A model generated the notes under the pieces. The model saw only the letters and a list, made by a program, of their open reading frames with translations, made no database searches and had not been told where the DNA came from. This document shows, in pieces, positions 19,901 through 29,251 of a stretch of DNA of 64,000 bases. Position numbers and translations under genes: made by a program. This DNA is from Cyanidiococcus yangmingshanensis (Eukaryota > Rhodophyta > Bangiophyceae > Cyanidiales > Cyanidiaceae), in assembly GCA_013995675.1 (NCBI GenBank), contig VWRR01000002.1:186001-250000 (forward strand). Direction: 5' to 3'. The stretch's first letter is position 1. Each line of letters starts with the position of its first letter.

Positions 19901-21705
19901 CCAAACAGCTCGTCTGCGAGACTCATAAGTTCTGTCCTTCCAATTATCTCTTGGTTGTATAGGCTCAAGCATTTGATGAACTCATGGAATTGATGTGCCT
20001 CCATGCGTTCACGAAGCTTCTCGAAAAAGAGAAGCTCACCCTTCGCTGCGTACGAAATTGGGGATAGACCAGACAACGCAGTTGCCGCCGTTGAGGCCGC
20101 TCGAGGTGCTGTCGTAATGGCTTGTTCAGGTAATGGCATTGCTGCTGGGGTTTGAGCTACCATCGCTCCATCGATGGCCCCTTTTAGCACCTCGCGCTGC
20201 TGAGTGCGTTTGGCACGCTTGCTGGGCATACCCATTGGAACGTGCTCACCGTTCGTTCCTCTAATTGTCGGTGTCGCAACTTGTGTACGATTCTCGGCGT
20301 CATGCACGGCCGGCTCAGGCAGAAAGCTTTTGAACTCTTCCAACAAATCTGGATAGCCTTGGAAAATTTTGGCAACTTCGTCAAGCACATTGCTGGTGTC
20401 CTCACCCTCGCGCTGATAGGTCTGTAGAATATTCAGGAACTTTTGGTATACCGCAGGCTGGTTTTGGAAACGCTGCTTGACTCTGTTAACGTAGTGAATC
20501 GCATGGTCAAATTCTTCGTGACTGAAAGCTGACAAATTGGGAGGAGCGGGACCTTGATGAACGTTTCTGAAAGAGCCAGGATGGGGAGCGCTCTCCATCT
20601 GCATGGGATGCATGAATGCTTGTCTAGTTTCCAGAGGCCCGTAAAAAGCTCTCGCTCCTTCAAAGTCGACTTGTTCCTGTCCATTCGTCGAGATATTTTG
20701 CGGGCCGACCGGTCTGATCCCATCCTGAGCAGTTGCAACACTCACAGCAGCGCTTGTATTCAGATGAGATCCGAGAATATGACCTCTCTCCTCGGAAGCG
20801 CCAAATTTGGCATCCTGGACGTCATCTGTTGGGCCAGGGGTCTCAGAATGAACTGGAACTGGCTCCAGGCAGTCCGTAAGCTCGATCTTATACCCCGCTG
20901 GGAGGAAAGTATTAAACCCCAGGACTAAATTTGGATATCCTCGAAACAGCCTCGTAACGTGTTCTATGACGCCAGGTGTATCGATAGTTTGTGCCTTGAA
21001 CTCCTTCATAATGTCCAGAAACTTTGCGTAAATGCGAGGTCTGTCTTCGAACTGAGCCTTGACTTGCTCCAGATAAGCCAATGCATCCTCAACTTTCAAA
21101 GTTCGTGATTGGTGACCATCATCACTGTCAGACGGTATTGTTCCTAGAACCCCCGGGACACTTGTCTCTCCAGAAAGAGGATCAAGTTTCAACACGGTCC
21201 TCGCTGCTCCTGTGCGTTCGGCACTATCAGTGTCTGGTCTGGAGTTGTTGCTCTCGCTCCTGGTCGGAGCAGAAGTATAGCTCTTACCCTCCTCCTCTTC
21301 AACAGACTCCCTAACGATAGAGCCGGAAGAGTGAGAGGCTGGAGGCTTGGTTTCTCTCGGTTTTTCCCGAGCAAATGGTGCAAAACCAGTCGACTGTTTC
21401 CCCTGAGACTCCGAGACACCAGGTAGGTTTCCTTCGTCAACTGCTGTCGCCGCATAGCACGTACTAGTTTCGCCATGCTCTGGGTCGGTTCGCACCAGCT
21501 CCACAGAAACTCTCATCGCTTCTCGAGAGCTGAGTTCTTCTGGAGGAACAGGCGCCAGCAAGCTTCCCCCCTCCACTGGCGTGCTTACCGCGAGCGCGTT
21601 TTCTAAAGTTGGCTGTGCGGATAGCGAGGCGTCGGGCGTTAGATGGTCTTGCCTTTCCGCCGATCTATCTCTTGGTCTGTCCATTTCGTCCTCGATGCTA
21701 CTCAT
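16993..21705 (-). CDS. SIN3: SIN3-type transcriptional corepressor
   Basis: 1570 residues, a typical SIN3 size. Three paired amphipathic helix (PAH) domains are visible. PAH1 is near 205-268 (VEDALAYLEQVKAQFEDRP...FLDIMKEFKAQ...FRGYPNLVLGFNTFLP). PAH2 is near 385-450 (HAIHYVNRVKQRFQNQPAVYQKFL). A more divergent PAH3 is near 575-640 (FFEKLRERMEAHQFHEFIKCL). The histone-deacetylase interaction domain follows near 680-770 (SYKRIPSEF, ILNDIWVSVPTGSEEG, NQFEDNLFRCEDDRYELDM). Then comes a long C-terminal region with the Sin3-type end. SIN3 scaffolds the Rpd3/HDAC1 complex in the nucleus, with PAHs docking repressors. The N-terminal 200 residues are acidic, Ser/Pro-rich and disordered. No introns are needed. 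Confidence 0.95.
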   Translation of the reverse strand: MSSIEDEMDRPRDRSAERQDHLTPDASLSAQPTLENALAVSTPVEGGSLLAPVPPEELSSREAMRVSVELVRTDPEHGETSTCYAATAVDEGNLPGVSESQGKQSTGFAPFAREKPRETKPPASHSSGSIVRESVEEEEGKSYTSAPTRSESNNSRPDTDSAERTGAARTVLKLDPLSGETSVPGVLGTIPSDSDDGHQSRTLKVEDALAYLEQVKAQFEDRPRIYAKFLDIMKEFKAQTIDTPGVIEHVTRLFRGYPNLVLGFNTFLPAGYKIELTDCLEPVPVHSETPGPTDDVQDAKFGASEERGHILGSHLNTSAAVSVATAQDGIRPVGPQNISTNGQEQVDFEGARAFYGPLETRQAFMHPMQMESAPHPGSFRNVHQGPAPPNLSAFSHEEFDHAIHYVNRVKQRFQNQPAVYQKFLNILQTYQREGEDTSNVLDEVAKIFQGYPDLLEEFKSFLPEPAVHDAENRTQVATPTIRGTNGEHVPMGMPSKRAKRTQQREVLKGAIDGAMVAQTPAAMPLPEQAITTAPRAASTAATALSGLSPISYAAKGELLFFEKLRERMEAHQFHEFIKCLSLYNQEIIGRTELMSLADELFGHRHLLSEAFRTFLDSCAPLRKSKHPADLENVVSGIETALSILEGRAPFSATAPAVDGLWRYKSLSEAAAESKERCDTSYKRIPSEFQSMPCSGRGELEKQILNDIWVSVPTGSEEGSFKHMRRNQFEDNLFRCEDDRYELDMVIETNAATIHKLEPLAMVIANMSDEEKAKHMLAEHALGAVHYRAIERVYGAHGPEMVMHVKMHPSVAVPIVLNRLKQKDEEWRRARVEMNKIWREICERNYFKSLDHRSFYFRQNDKRTISVRGLLQDVHDIADVKSLMEAITVSVFAANIMSGSCRSVAFGCGFGHPTLSREFEYSWRARQINLAGVHGTSTARSTDATSFQTSVFLSPNSLGRDPFAAVSALDPPCLRFRLVFPETHQDLFDLISFLVHLEYAVPECERLLQAFERFIGRFFRIHLKRPKIDTNGLWNEDAMNSPMEYIQSVTEGGIAAPERGNHRTDTISKNGFTEDLESESGKPLLTENAREEFDLQKQLALVETVCFSVLNGVSEVKSHGIAVAKSESVTDTPAGTVDLSKTTYKTDSVIYGDEALYIFLRLYEIAYQRLAAARLMAQTQLSRLGMMGTEGQAMENADLRIKSISDSLYNPDGDTQEGTATLSAEQTYREYTEVLRRYLTNSVDVQEYEDYCRRVLGPDSYVLFTLDKVLFKLVKQAYNATRSKFVALYLAETQDIIRKKSVSDDFRDFEDQARSIAEASYCLKALQALRDERGGHLYRFEAVTNQNVTRDGSCKPRVKGSQAGEPLHDQLKITLLTSDEGIPRRRDTSTATEAAASYLGFFACQVPYHYRAQPFSNAPEMRKLYYFEKITVEVPIRRAFECLYRKQRPTEKIHACEKDLLQNWKRDLLNQVHVHNGLESKMSLYTHRLVYLGDTFDELIRRKRAIAISERANGAPNTRHMTLQSMTRRRRYKRWVHYLARWEADSLARTHSMQRHASEFCDTELVPTAET

Positions 21706-23030
21706 GCCTTGCGCGATAGGCGCCGTCAGCTACGCGAGAGTAACTGCAGCTTAACGGAAGTTTTTCGCAGAATGGGTCCGACTTGAGCACAGCTACCAAC
21801 ACGTGCCGAACGTCGCGTCACATGCGACGCATTGCATGGACATCTCATGGTTGACTTCTGAACCAATTTTGTCCCTATTGGTGCAGAATACCACAGGCCC
21901 GCAAGATCGAAACGCGATCTGTAGCGATTCACAATTGCAAAGCGGCTACGTTTATTTTTAGACTCGGCAGGCGCAAACTGGTCTCATTGCAAGACTCTGG
22001 TGGAAGCGAGGCGAACGTCTCGCTTTCGGTCACAAAGGTAGCTTAGTGGAAACTGACGCAAGAATCGCCTTATTCTTCTGAAGCGGCCATGAACTGAGGT
22101 TTAACCAAAACCCGAGGCAACAGATCAACGTAGAGACGTGTTCCGCACACTTGCGTCGGTGAACGAACAGTCAAGGTTAGCTGTCATCACTCTCCAGACT
22201 TCGTTCATCACCAAAAAAACATCTACGATATAATAATTTTGCCTTTTTTGCTTCAGTGGACTGTCCGACTCGCCACCAGCTCCGCTTTTGAGCCATGCAA
22301 CAACTTCGACTTCCGAAATCCTCCGCAGCAAACTAAAGAAAGTGGTGCCCTAGACTCTTATAGGAAGCCATTTTGAATTCCCAAACAAACAGAGGGGAAC
22401 GCTGAGCATCCACGCAATCTCAAGGGCATGTGCGATAGAAGAATTCGTTTCTGATGCGAGGGCTGCTGATCAAACCGTTTCCTGCTCGAACTGCTACCTA
22501 TCTGGGGAGTGACTTGATTGTGAAGCAGGCCCCTTTTAATTCTAGATAGCTTTAAGATCGCCTGGATTTGCTCTTGTATAAGCGCCGACATTGAAATATA
22601 CTATACAGCCGTAACAAAATTGGGTCTCTCGGGAGCACATGCTTTGCTGCATTGGCGGATCCAGAGGCGTATCCTCTCTATTTGAGTAACCTAATGATAA
22701 TCTCCATATGTTTCGATTCGCTGTGTCTTTGCCTAGAATGATGGCGACATCAGAAAGTCATTTCGAAGACTTACCCATCTTGCTTTCGGAAATGGGCTCG
22801 CAGTTCACTGTTACGAAATAAGGCATGGTTTGTCAATACAATCTCGCAATCTGAGCAGTTGTGGAGGAGTTCTGTGATTCGAATCCTATGCGCAGAGATC
22901 CACCAATTCCGAAGGACAAACAGCTTGTCATTTAATCCCAAATGTCGTTGAAAAGCCAATAGAGCGCACCTTGACCTTCAGACATTTATGAGCCTCTCGG
23001 AGCAACGATATTCCATTATTATTCTAAATT
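21706..23030. other. Intergenic region upstream of SIN3
   Basis: About 1.3 kb with only short frames of no recognised content. The first few hundred bases are the probable SIN3 promoter. An A-box-like TAGCTTAGTGG at 22039-22049 lacks a matching B box. The region ends at the left border of repeat copy A. Confidence 0.45.
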
Positions 23031-23648
23031 TTCTTAGCAGTTTTTCTCATCAGTTTGCCTGCACCATATAGAACGCTCTCTAAATCTCCTCAGACTTCAT
23101 TCGATTCTTGCCAGTACGGAGCATCGCGCGTCGGCACAGAGCAGCACAAGCAATTCGTCAGCGCATCTTCCGTCACACGAGGACAGAATATCCGCTTACC
23201 GCCATCATCGCAGCGCCTCTACTGGCATCACTCGAGACCAAGATCAAGACGTTACGAAGAAAGAAGCTGTGGCGTAAGAAAGAGAGCATGCACTCAGGTG
23301 TGGAGGCCCGCGAGGGTCCTCGTCAGATTCAAAGCAGTGGCGTCGCATGGGGATGGCCAGCCGACAGTTCCGCGCAGGCATTTCCGAGAACTCGCGAGGT
23401 TCTTTCGGTTTCGAAGCGCGATGGCATCGCCTCAGCTCGCCATCGTTCGAGGAGGCTTCCTGCGTGTCGGTGCCTTTGCGCCAGGCGATGCTTTTTAGAT
23501 GCCTCGGCCTGAATGGAGACGAAATAGCGCTCGGCGAGTTCTTCTGATCTGCATGGTTTCAGCGCCTGTGAGGGGGCGGGGCGGTCAATGAGCGCTCGCT
23601 GCTGTTTTCCGCAACGCATATTTCGGAGTTGTACGAGCTTCACCAGGG
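23031..23648 (+). repeat. Inverted repeat family 1, copy A (~618 bp)
   Basis: Nearly identical to 36912-37528 in opposite orientation. Identity starts around TTCT(T/C)AGCAGTTTTTCTC and ends at GAGCTTCACCAG; beyond that the flanks differ. Overlapping frames of 109 to 147 codons on both strands are fully conserved between copies but match no known protein. No terminal inverted or direct repeats are obvious at the borders. It lies between SIN3 and the PAP2 gene. Confidence 0.93.
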
Positions 23649-23939
23649 ACTTGGACAAAACAAACTGACATCTCGCCGAATCAGATCAGCTTTGAATCGA
23701 GGCTCCGATACAATATGCACTCCGAACTGGCTCGTTCAAAACATATTCCTATGTATTTGCCTATAGATATTCCTGCTTTATCATGGCCCTTGGGTGTCCG
23801 CCCTCGTTAAGAGACTGCAATCCACAGGCGGCAGAAATTGCCATGCGTAAACAATCATCCCCGAAAACCTATCTTCGATTTATGATGAAGACTTTTTAGT
23901 TTGGCTAGTTTTCACCTACCAGTGCAGGCTCGACATTCG

Positions 23940-24662
23940 ATGTCTATTCCTGTCTGCTTTGAAGCTGGAGCAAGCGTGCTTTTGTTTTTCGTCGTAGATA
24001 TTGTCTTGCTTGGACAGCTTTTTGACTTAACGAAACAGCTTCTCGGACTCCCCAAGTCAGCAGGCGAGAAAGTTTTCGCTGCTGCGCTCTACGAGCGTTT
24101 TCGACACCCGAACACGAGGCCCGCATCCCTCGTTGTGCGCCTAATTTCACTCAGCTGCGACGGGACCATATGGTTTTTCGGGCCTTTTTTTGCTGGCCTC
24201 TTTTGGGAAGAGCCCATAGCGTGGCCGCTTCTAGTACACTGTTTTTTAGCACCCGCTGTGACCGAGCTTTGCGTAAAAAGCATATTCAAACGGCCACGTC
24301 CCAGTCATAACACGCGTCAGACCTTTATTGCTCCCGGAGAAAAGTATTCGTTTCCGTCTGGACACTCCACACGGGCGCATGCAATTGCAGCAATGTGTTC
24401 TATGTCAGCTTCTGGCATCGGGAGCAAAGTTTCGGTGCATCACATTCTGATCTTGCATATTTGGGCAGTTGCGATATCGTACTCTCGCGTCGCGCTTGGT
24501 CGCCACTATCCAAGTGACGTCGTGGCTGGTCATGTCGCTGGAACTATGTCATCTATAATTTCTCGAGGGATGCTTCATTTGGACGAGCTATTTCACCCGC
24601 CATGGCAATTCCTGCGCAATATCCTGTTGTCCACGCGTTTTGCAAGTTGTATCCGCCCGTAA
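23940..24662 (+). CDS. PAP2-family membrane phosphatase
   Basis: 240 residues from the ATG at 23940. All three PAP2 signature motifs are complete: K-x6-RP (K113 to RP120-121), PSGH (139-142) and SR-x5-H-x3-D (S182, R183, H189, D193). Several hydrophobic segments (about 10-27, 68-88, 95-112, 165-182 and after 193) indicate an integral membrane enzyme with the active site on one face. The layout resembles the PLPP6/polyisoprenoid or lipid phosphate phosphatase group, which removes phosphate from prenyl diphosphates or phosphatidate; the substrate cannot be read from sequence. Its last 110 bp overlap the 3' end of the convergent flavoprotein gene. Confidence 0.9.
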   Translation: MSIPVCFEAGASVLLFFVVDIVLLGQLFDLTKQLLGLPKSAGEKVFAAALYERFRHPNTRPASLVVRLISLSCDGTIWFFGPFFAGLFWEEPIAWPLLVHCFLAPAVTELCVKSIFKRPRPSHNTRQTFIAPGEKYSFPSGHSTRAHAIAAMCSMSASGIGSKVSVHHILILHIWAVAISYSRVALGRHYPSDVVAGHVAGTMSSIISRGMLHLDELFHPPWQFLRNILLSTRFASCIRP

Positions 24663-25884
24663 CTGCATCAATATCAAGCACCTCGCCCGCAAAGTACATA
24701 CCGCGCAATAATTTGCTTTCGCAGGTGGCCATATGGACATCGCGCAAGTCCACACCGCCTGCTGTAACGAACTCTTCTTTAAAAGGAGATCTGCCGACGA
24801 CCTGTAGCTTACATTTTGTAACGGCGAGTTCGATTTGTCGGATTTCTGTAGCATTCAGGTTTGCGTACTGCTTACTTTCGTCAATGCCAGCCACTTGAAC
24901 CACTAACGAGCTCCAGAGTCTCCGTGGTAATCCAAACGGGTTTTTTGTCGTGACGCTGAGGCGGCGATCACTTCCATTTCGGTAGCGCTCGAGGATGTCT
25001 GCAAAAAGGCGAGCTCTTGGCGAAAAATTCACTTCCACAATGAACTTATACTCAGAGCCATGAAAATCTCGAGCACCAAAGGAGGACAGCGCAAGGACGG
25101 CTGGGCCACTAAGACCAAAATGTGTGAACAGTAGAGGCCCACATTCTCTAAGCATGGCTTTGCGCTTTCCCCTTGCATTTGTTGCCGACGGAGTTCTGTC
25201 AGAAAAAGTAATTTCAGCCTCTGATACGGAAATTCCGGCTAACTTCGCGATCCATGGATGCCTGTTGGGACATACAACAAAAGAGAAAAGACTCGGAACG
25301 TGGGGAACTACGCGATGCCCTCCTAACTCTTGCGCCCATCGAAGCGCAGTTTGGCTGGCTCCTGTAGAGATAAGAATATGTCTCGAAGAAAATAGGTTGT
25401 TTCTAGATAACTCTACTCTAAAGCGATAGCCATCATCTGCTTCACTGAGACGAAGGTTCGCGACCTTGCTCCTAACTCTCACACTCACGCCAAGTCGATC
25501 CGCCTCTTGAACGAGAACGTTTACTATAGTCTCGCTCCTGTCTGAAACGGGGAAAATACGCCCATCTCCCTCCGTTTTGAGGCCCACGCCTCGTTGTTCG
25601 AACCACTGCAGTGTTTCTGGCGCACCAAAACGCATCAGTGGCCCCAAAAGCTCTCGGCTTCCCCGAGGATATCGCGAAGCGAAGATCCTAGGATCGAATT
25701 CTGCGTGAGTCACGTTGCAACGCCCCCCACCGCTAATACGGACCTTTCCGAGGACTTGATGGCTCGCCTCAAAGATGACGACGCGCGGCCGAGTTCCTGT
25801 GAGCGCTAGTGCAGTTTCAACACAGTGAATAGCAGCGAAAAAGCCTGCTGGGCCTCCTCCGATCACTACAACATCAAAAAGCAT
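24553..25884 (-). CDS. HI0933/BaiN-like FAD-dependent oxidoreductase
   Basis: 443 residues. The N terminus MLFDVVVIGGGPAGFFAA is a Rossmann FAD-binding motif. It is followed by the family-specific GKVRISGGGRCNVTH, a GRIFPVSDRSETIVNVL segment, ILISTGASQTALRWAQELG, FTHFGLSGPAVL, and the C-terminal EFVTAGGVDL and GMYFAGEVLDIDAVTGGYNLQNAWTTGYCAG. The family (Pfam HI0933_like) is mainly bacterial, with members in plants and algae that are often plastid-directed. No clear transit peptide precedes the Rossmann motif here, so a cytosolic location or an unseen upstream exon is possible. The reaction is unknown. The 3' end overlaps the PAP2 coding region by 110 bp. Confidence 0.9.
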   Translation of the reverse strand: MLFDVVVIGGGPAGFFAAIHCVETALALTGTRPRVVIFEASHQVLGKVRISGGGRCNVTHAEFDPRIFASRYPRGSRELLGPLMRFGAPETLQWFEQRGVGLKTEGDGRIFPVSDRSETIVNVLVQEADRLGVSVRVRSKVANLRLSEADDGYRFRVELSRNNLFSSRHILISTGASQTALRWAQELGGHRVVPHVPSLFSFVVCPNRHPWIAKLAGISVSEAEITFSDRTPSATNARGKRKAMLRECGPLLFTHFGLSGPAVLALSSFGARDFHGSEYKFIVEVNFSPRARLFADILERYRNGSDRRLSVTTKNPFGLPRRLWSSLVVQVAGIDESKQYANLNATEIRQIELAVTKCKLQVVGRSPFKEEFVTAGGVDLRDVHMATCESKLLRGMYFAGEVLDIDAVTGGYNLQNAWTTGYCAGIAMAGEIARPNEASLEKL

Positions 25885-26307
25885 CTGCTACTTCAAAAGA
25901 AGAGGCTGGAAAAAAGGTACGAGGCAACGTTCATGAACCATTTTTCAGTTCGAAACTTGCAACTAGCCAATCTAGTGCGCCAAAAGATTCCTTTGAAAGC
26001 ATGCGAGATGCATCCCCCAAGGGCCCTGCGTGGATGGGGCTCGCGGATATCTATGACGTTTCAGAATGTTCCAAAGGCATCCGCATAGCATTTTACGACG
26101 AAATCGAACTTAAGAGCGTGAATAGTGCATGCCCTATGCAGGAGAGACGCTCCCGTGCAGTTCAAGAGGACGCAACTCGTACTAGAAGAGAACCTCCGTT
26201 TCTCTCAGGATGCAACAGTGCATTTCTATTCGGAATGTTATGGCGAGCGGAACCGTGGACTTCGCCTCTTGCTTTCGCGAAAGGAGTTTTACTGGATAGA
26301 TTTTCTT
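25885..26307. other. Intergenic stretch, HI0933-like gene to trmB
   Basis: About 420 bp between the 5' end of the flavoprotein gene and the 3' end of trmB. Two short plus-strand frames are open (26001-26321 and 26125-26361) and overlap trmB. No family is recognised. Confidence 0.45.
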
Positions 26308-27156
26308 TCATTTGCGAATAAAAAGCGAGCGATAGATTTGCCGGCCGTTCCTCGTACATGATAATTCACGCTCGCTCGGTACAGGGAACGGTGAAACTGA
26401 AAGTTCCTCGCAGACAAAGCCTCCAATCGAATCAAAAATTTCTCTGACATGGCTGTCGACCTCAAGAACATCCGTCTGGCATATAAATTCAGATCCCGTT
26501 GCTAAGTATTCTCCGAGAATACGAACAAGTTCTGACTGCACGACTCGTCTCTTTTGCTGACGGCGTTTGAAGTATGGATCTGGAAAATTGAGCGATATAC
26601 GCCGAACGATTCCCGGTGTATAACTTTCAAGAATTCTTCTGATAGCAGTATTTGCGTTACAGCATAGGAAAAACGCCTTGTTGGCAACGCCGGCGCTCTT
26701 TGCCCGAGCGTTCGCAAACTCGACCAGAGATCGCCTGATTTCCAAACCTACATAGTTGAAGTTTGGCTGAGCCTCTGCCATGCGTAGAAGAAATGCGCCG
26801 GAGGCCGAGCCAATGTCTACGTGCAGAGGAGAAGAGTGACTAGAATATATTTGGTTCGGCCACTCAGCTGGTATCTCTGCAAGAGCCTTGAGGTGCTGCG
26901 AGAGCGGATTCACGTGTTGCCGAATCCTAGGTCTTTTCAAGCCCGGGATGCCGTACACCTCTTGTTTGAGCGAACAAGGCCTTTCCTCCAAACCCTTTTC
27001 CGAAAGACACTCAGAACTCAGCAAACAAAGTTGTTTACAAACGTGCGTCCTTTTTCGAGTGAGGTATTGCGCCTTCGAAAACGCAGCGCATCGCGCAGGA
27101 GCAGTGATAAACGCGCAGGAAATCCCTCGAAAGAATCCGAGAGGAGCGATGAACAT
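26308..27156 (-). CDS. trmB: tRNA (guanine-N7-)-methyltransferase, bacterial TrmB type
   Basis: 282 residues from the first in-frame ATG at 27156. The core starts at RIRQHVNPLSQHL (about 78-90), the usual bacterial TrmB opening. It continues with the SAM site VDIGSASGAFLLRMA (113-127), VGLEIRRSLVEFANARA, the signature ISLNFPDPYFKRRQQKRRVV (186-205), and FICQTD. The enzyme makes m7G46 in the tRNA variable loop. The ~75 residues before the core are Arg/Ser/Cys-rich, begin MFIAPLGFFRGISCAF and fit an organelle transit peptide. This suggests a plastid or mitochondrial enzyme separate from the cytosolic Trm8/METTL1. The family's FPDPW reads FPDPY here. Confidence 0.92.
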   Translation of the reverse strand: MFIAPLGFFRGISCAFITAPARCAAFSKAQYLTRKRTHVCKQLCLLSSECLSEKGLEERPCSLKQEVYGIPGLKRPRIRQHVNPLSQHLKALAEIPAEWPNQIYSSHSSPLHVDIGSASGAFLLRMAEAQPNFNYVGLEIRRSLVEFANARAKSAGVANKAFFLCCNANTAIRRILESYTPGIVRRISLNFPDPYFKRRQQKRRVVQSELVRILGEYLATGSEFICQTDVLEVDSHVREIFDSIGGFVCEELSVSPFPVPSERELSCTRNGRQIYRSLFIRK

Positions 27157-28195
27157 AGATCTCTCAGGAACCAAACGGAACCTCCACGTTTCCAGTGTGC
27201 ACAAGGCTTTCTCAAGCAACTTGTTGATACGCGGAGTTTTCAGTAGGGTCGGCGAAATGTAACAAGTCGCTCCGATCGAAGCGTCGAGATCGGCTCCATG
27301 TACCACGAACCTTTTGGAAGAAAAGCCGATTTTTAACGCATTTATATTTTCAAAAGCATGCGGACGACCTCATGTCGGAACGAGCGACGCGAAATGAGCT
27401 TCACGCAGGGCTCGGACGCAGAAGTGGGAAAGCATCAACCCTGAGAAAAATTCATGGTTTATGGAGAAGCTCTTTTCGGGATGACCCTGGTCGCAGTCAG
27501 TATTCGAATCGACGATCATAGGGTGCGGATAGCGATTTGCGCAACATTCTTGTGAGAGCGCACTGTGAGTCAAACGAGTGCATGGAGCTCAAGTGGGGTC
27601 CACAAATGACATACACTTCCTACGAGCACACACTGTGAGTCGAGCGAGTGCATGGAGCTTGAGCGGGGTCCACAAATGACATACTCTGGAGTCATCTCTG
27701 GCGATTCCTCAGGGGCACTGCCATTGCCATGGAGGCTGCGCAAACTTTTCTTACAAGGCTCGAGCTCTAATCGCGATGGAGACCGCGTTTTTCGATTCAT
27801 GGAGAGCAATTTCAGGTTGTGCGTGCGAGCTCCAGGTCGATACATCGTTGCGCAGCAGAGCGGATATGGTTCACGGACCACACACAACATGGAAGCGTAA
27901 AAATGTTAAAAATGTCCGTAAATGCCTCTTCCCTGTTACGACTGGTCTGATATAGAAGCATCGAAATTCATCAAATCGGGATACTGAAAAGTATCATGCA
28001 TTCGCTTTCCCAAAATTCATCGAGGCTAGTAGTTGAATGGTCAACTTTCGGATGCAAGCACTAAGTGTTGTGGACGATTTAGTTTTCCGAAAACCATCGC
28101 AAGTTTCGTGTCATCCTGTCGACGCACTGGAGGCCTCGCGCATTAGAGCATTTTTTATCACGCGCGAGACGCTATTTGCATATTGTCTGTGAGGC
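27157..28195. other. Intergenic region with a 70 bp tandem duplication
   Basis: About 1 kb between divergent trmB and the glycosyltransferase gene. It holds a 70-bp-period imperfect duplication (27561-27685). Short frames through the duplication have no recognisable product. Confidence 0.5.
27561..27685. repeat. Imperfect tandem duplication, 70 bp period
   Basis: CACTGTGAGTC at 27561 recurs at 27631, and the following ~55 bp (GAGTGCATGGAGCT, GGGGTCCACAAATGACATAC) match with a few substitutions. The second copy is shorter than the period, so about 1.8 copies are present. Confidence 0.85.
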
Positions 28196-29251
28196 ATGCT
28201 GAGATACCGCATACTGAAGTTGCGAGGGGACTGCTTGCTATCGCTGTTTCTTTTAACTCTTATTTTTGGACTCATTCTGCGAATAATTTCACTTTGTCGA
28301 GAAACTTTCAACCACGAACCCCTGTCCAAAGCTCCCGGGGGGGACGTAGAACCTTTTTCTCTTCTACTAATAGTTTTGGGGCACTCTCGACCAAGTTCAC
28401 TTCAGAGACTGCTGAACTCGTTAAGCAAAGTTGAATGGTTGCATAGTCGGGTTGATTTGAGGATATGGATTGATAGAGGAAGTCCAAGGGATTCCCTTCG
28501 AGTGGCTAAGGGCTTCATATGGAGCCACGGCTCGAAGATTGTTCGAATCCGAAAAGTTCATTATGGTCTGCTAAAGTCATGGCTTCAGGCGTGGCCTCTA
28601 TGGGACAGACATGATTATGCGCTCATACTCGAGGATGATCTAGAAATCCATCCACAAGTATACCAGGCTTTCCGATATCTAACCTCAAAAATCGGCAGCA
28701 GAGATGTAGACGGTGTTATTTTTCAAAGACTACAAGATATTCCATGTGGCTCTTTCGTTCATTTCGCCTCCAGTTGGGCGCCGGTTTTTTCACGTCGAGT
28801 ATTTCATGACTTTGTCGGTTGGTACAATGCTCGGCGTACTTGTGTCCCTGGCTTCCAGCCTTTTGTCCCCGGCCACGATAAGACGTATAACCATTGGCTT
28901 CGAGAACGTCGCGATGTTTGGTCACCATGGCTGCGACGTTATCTTTACGAAAAAGGCACTGTCTTTTTATACGTCGGGTCACTCGGAATGGTGCATAATC
29001 ATCACGAGCGGGGTTCCCATCAAACAGAAGCGCCTGCATTTTTCGTTCATCGGAAAATTTGGCCTAAGGTTGAATGGAATCGTATCCAGGAATGCGTTTT
29101 GCAAAATTCGCCTGTATTTGAGTGCAACAACACGCAAGATGGCGTTCAATGTGGGCCTGTTGACGGGGATCGACGAGCCCTTTTGCGCCGTGGAATCAAG
29201 GGGTTTCTCAGTGATAAGCTTTGGATCTGCGGAGCACCGAGAGCCGTATAA
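28196..29251 (+). CDS. Putative Golgi type II glycosyltransferase (GT-A, GNT-I-like)
   Basis: 351 residues. A short cytosolic basic N terminus is followed by one membrane segment (about 14-33), the type II anchor layout of Golgi enzymes. The lumenal part opens with SLLLIVLGHSRPSSLQRLLNSL and runs through GLLKSWLQAWP to YALILEDDLEIHPQVYQAFRY. This is the nucleotide-sugar/metal site (EDD, 146-148) seen in GNT-I/POMGNT1-like and GT2-like enzymes. HDKTYNHWLRERRDVW and VGSLGMVHNHHERG resemble the acceptor-side motifs of the same group. It probably transfers a sugar to glycoprotein or wall glycans; donor and acceptor are unknown. Confidence 0.72.
   Translation: MLRYRILKLRGDCLLSLFLLTLIFGLILRIISLCRETFNHEPLSKAPGGDVEPFSLLLIVLGHSRPSSLQRLLNSLSKVEWLHSRVDLRIWIDRGSPRDSLRVAKGFIWSHGSKIVRIRKVHYGLLKSWLQAWPLWDRHDYALILEDDLEIHPQVYQAFRYLTSKIGSRDVDGVIFQRLQDIPCGSFVHFASSWAPVFSRRVFHDFVGWYNARRTCVPGFQPFVPGHDKTYNHWLRERRDVWSPWLRRYLYEKGTVFLYVGSLGMVHNHHERGSHQTEAPAFFVHRKIWPKVEWNRIQECVLQNSPVFECNNTQDGVQCGPVDGDRRALLRRGIKGFLSDKLWICGAPRAV

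Noticed and set aside
22030-22110. A-box-like TAGCTTAGTGG at 22039-22049 with a nearby AAGAAT/ATTCTT stem.
   Set aside because: No B box follows, and the stem encloses a 6-nt rather than 7-nt loop.
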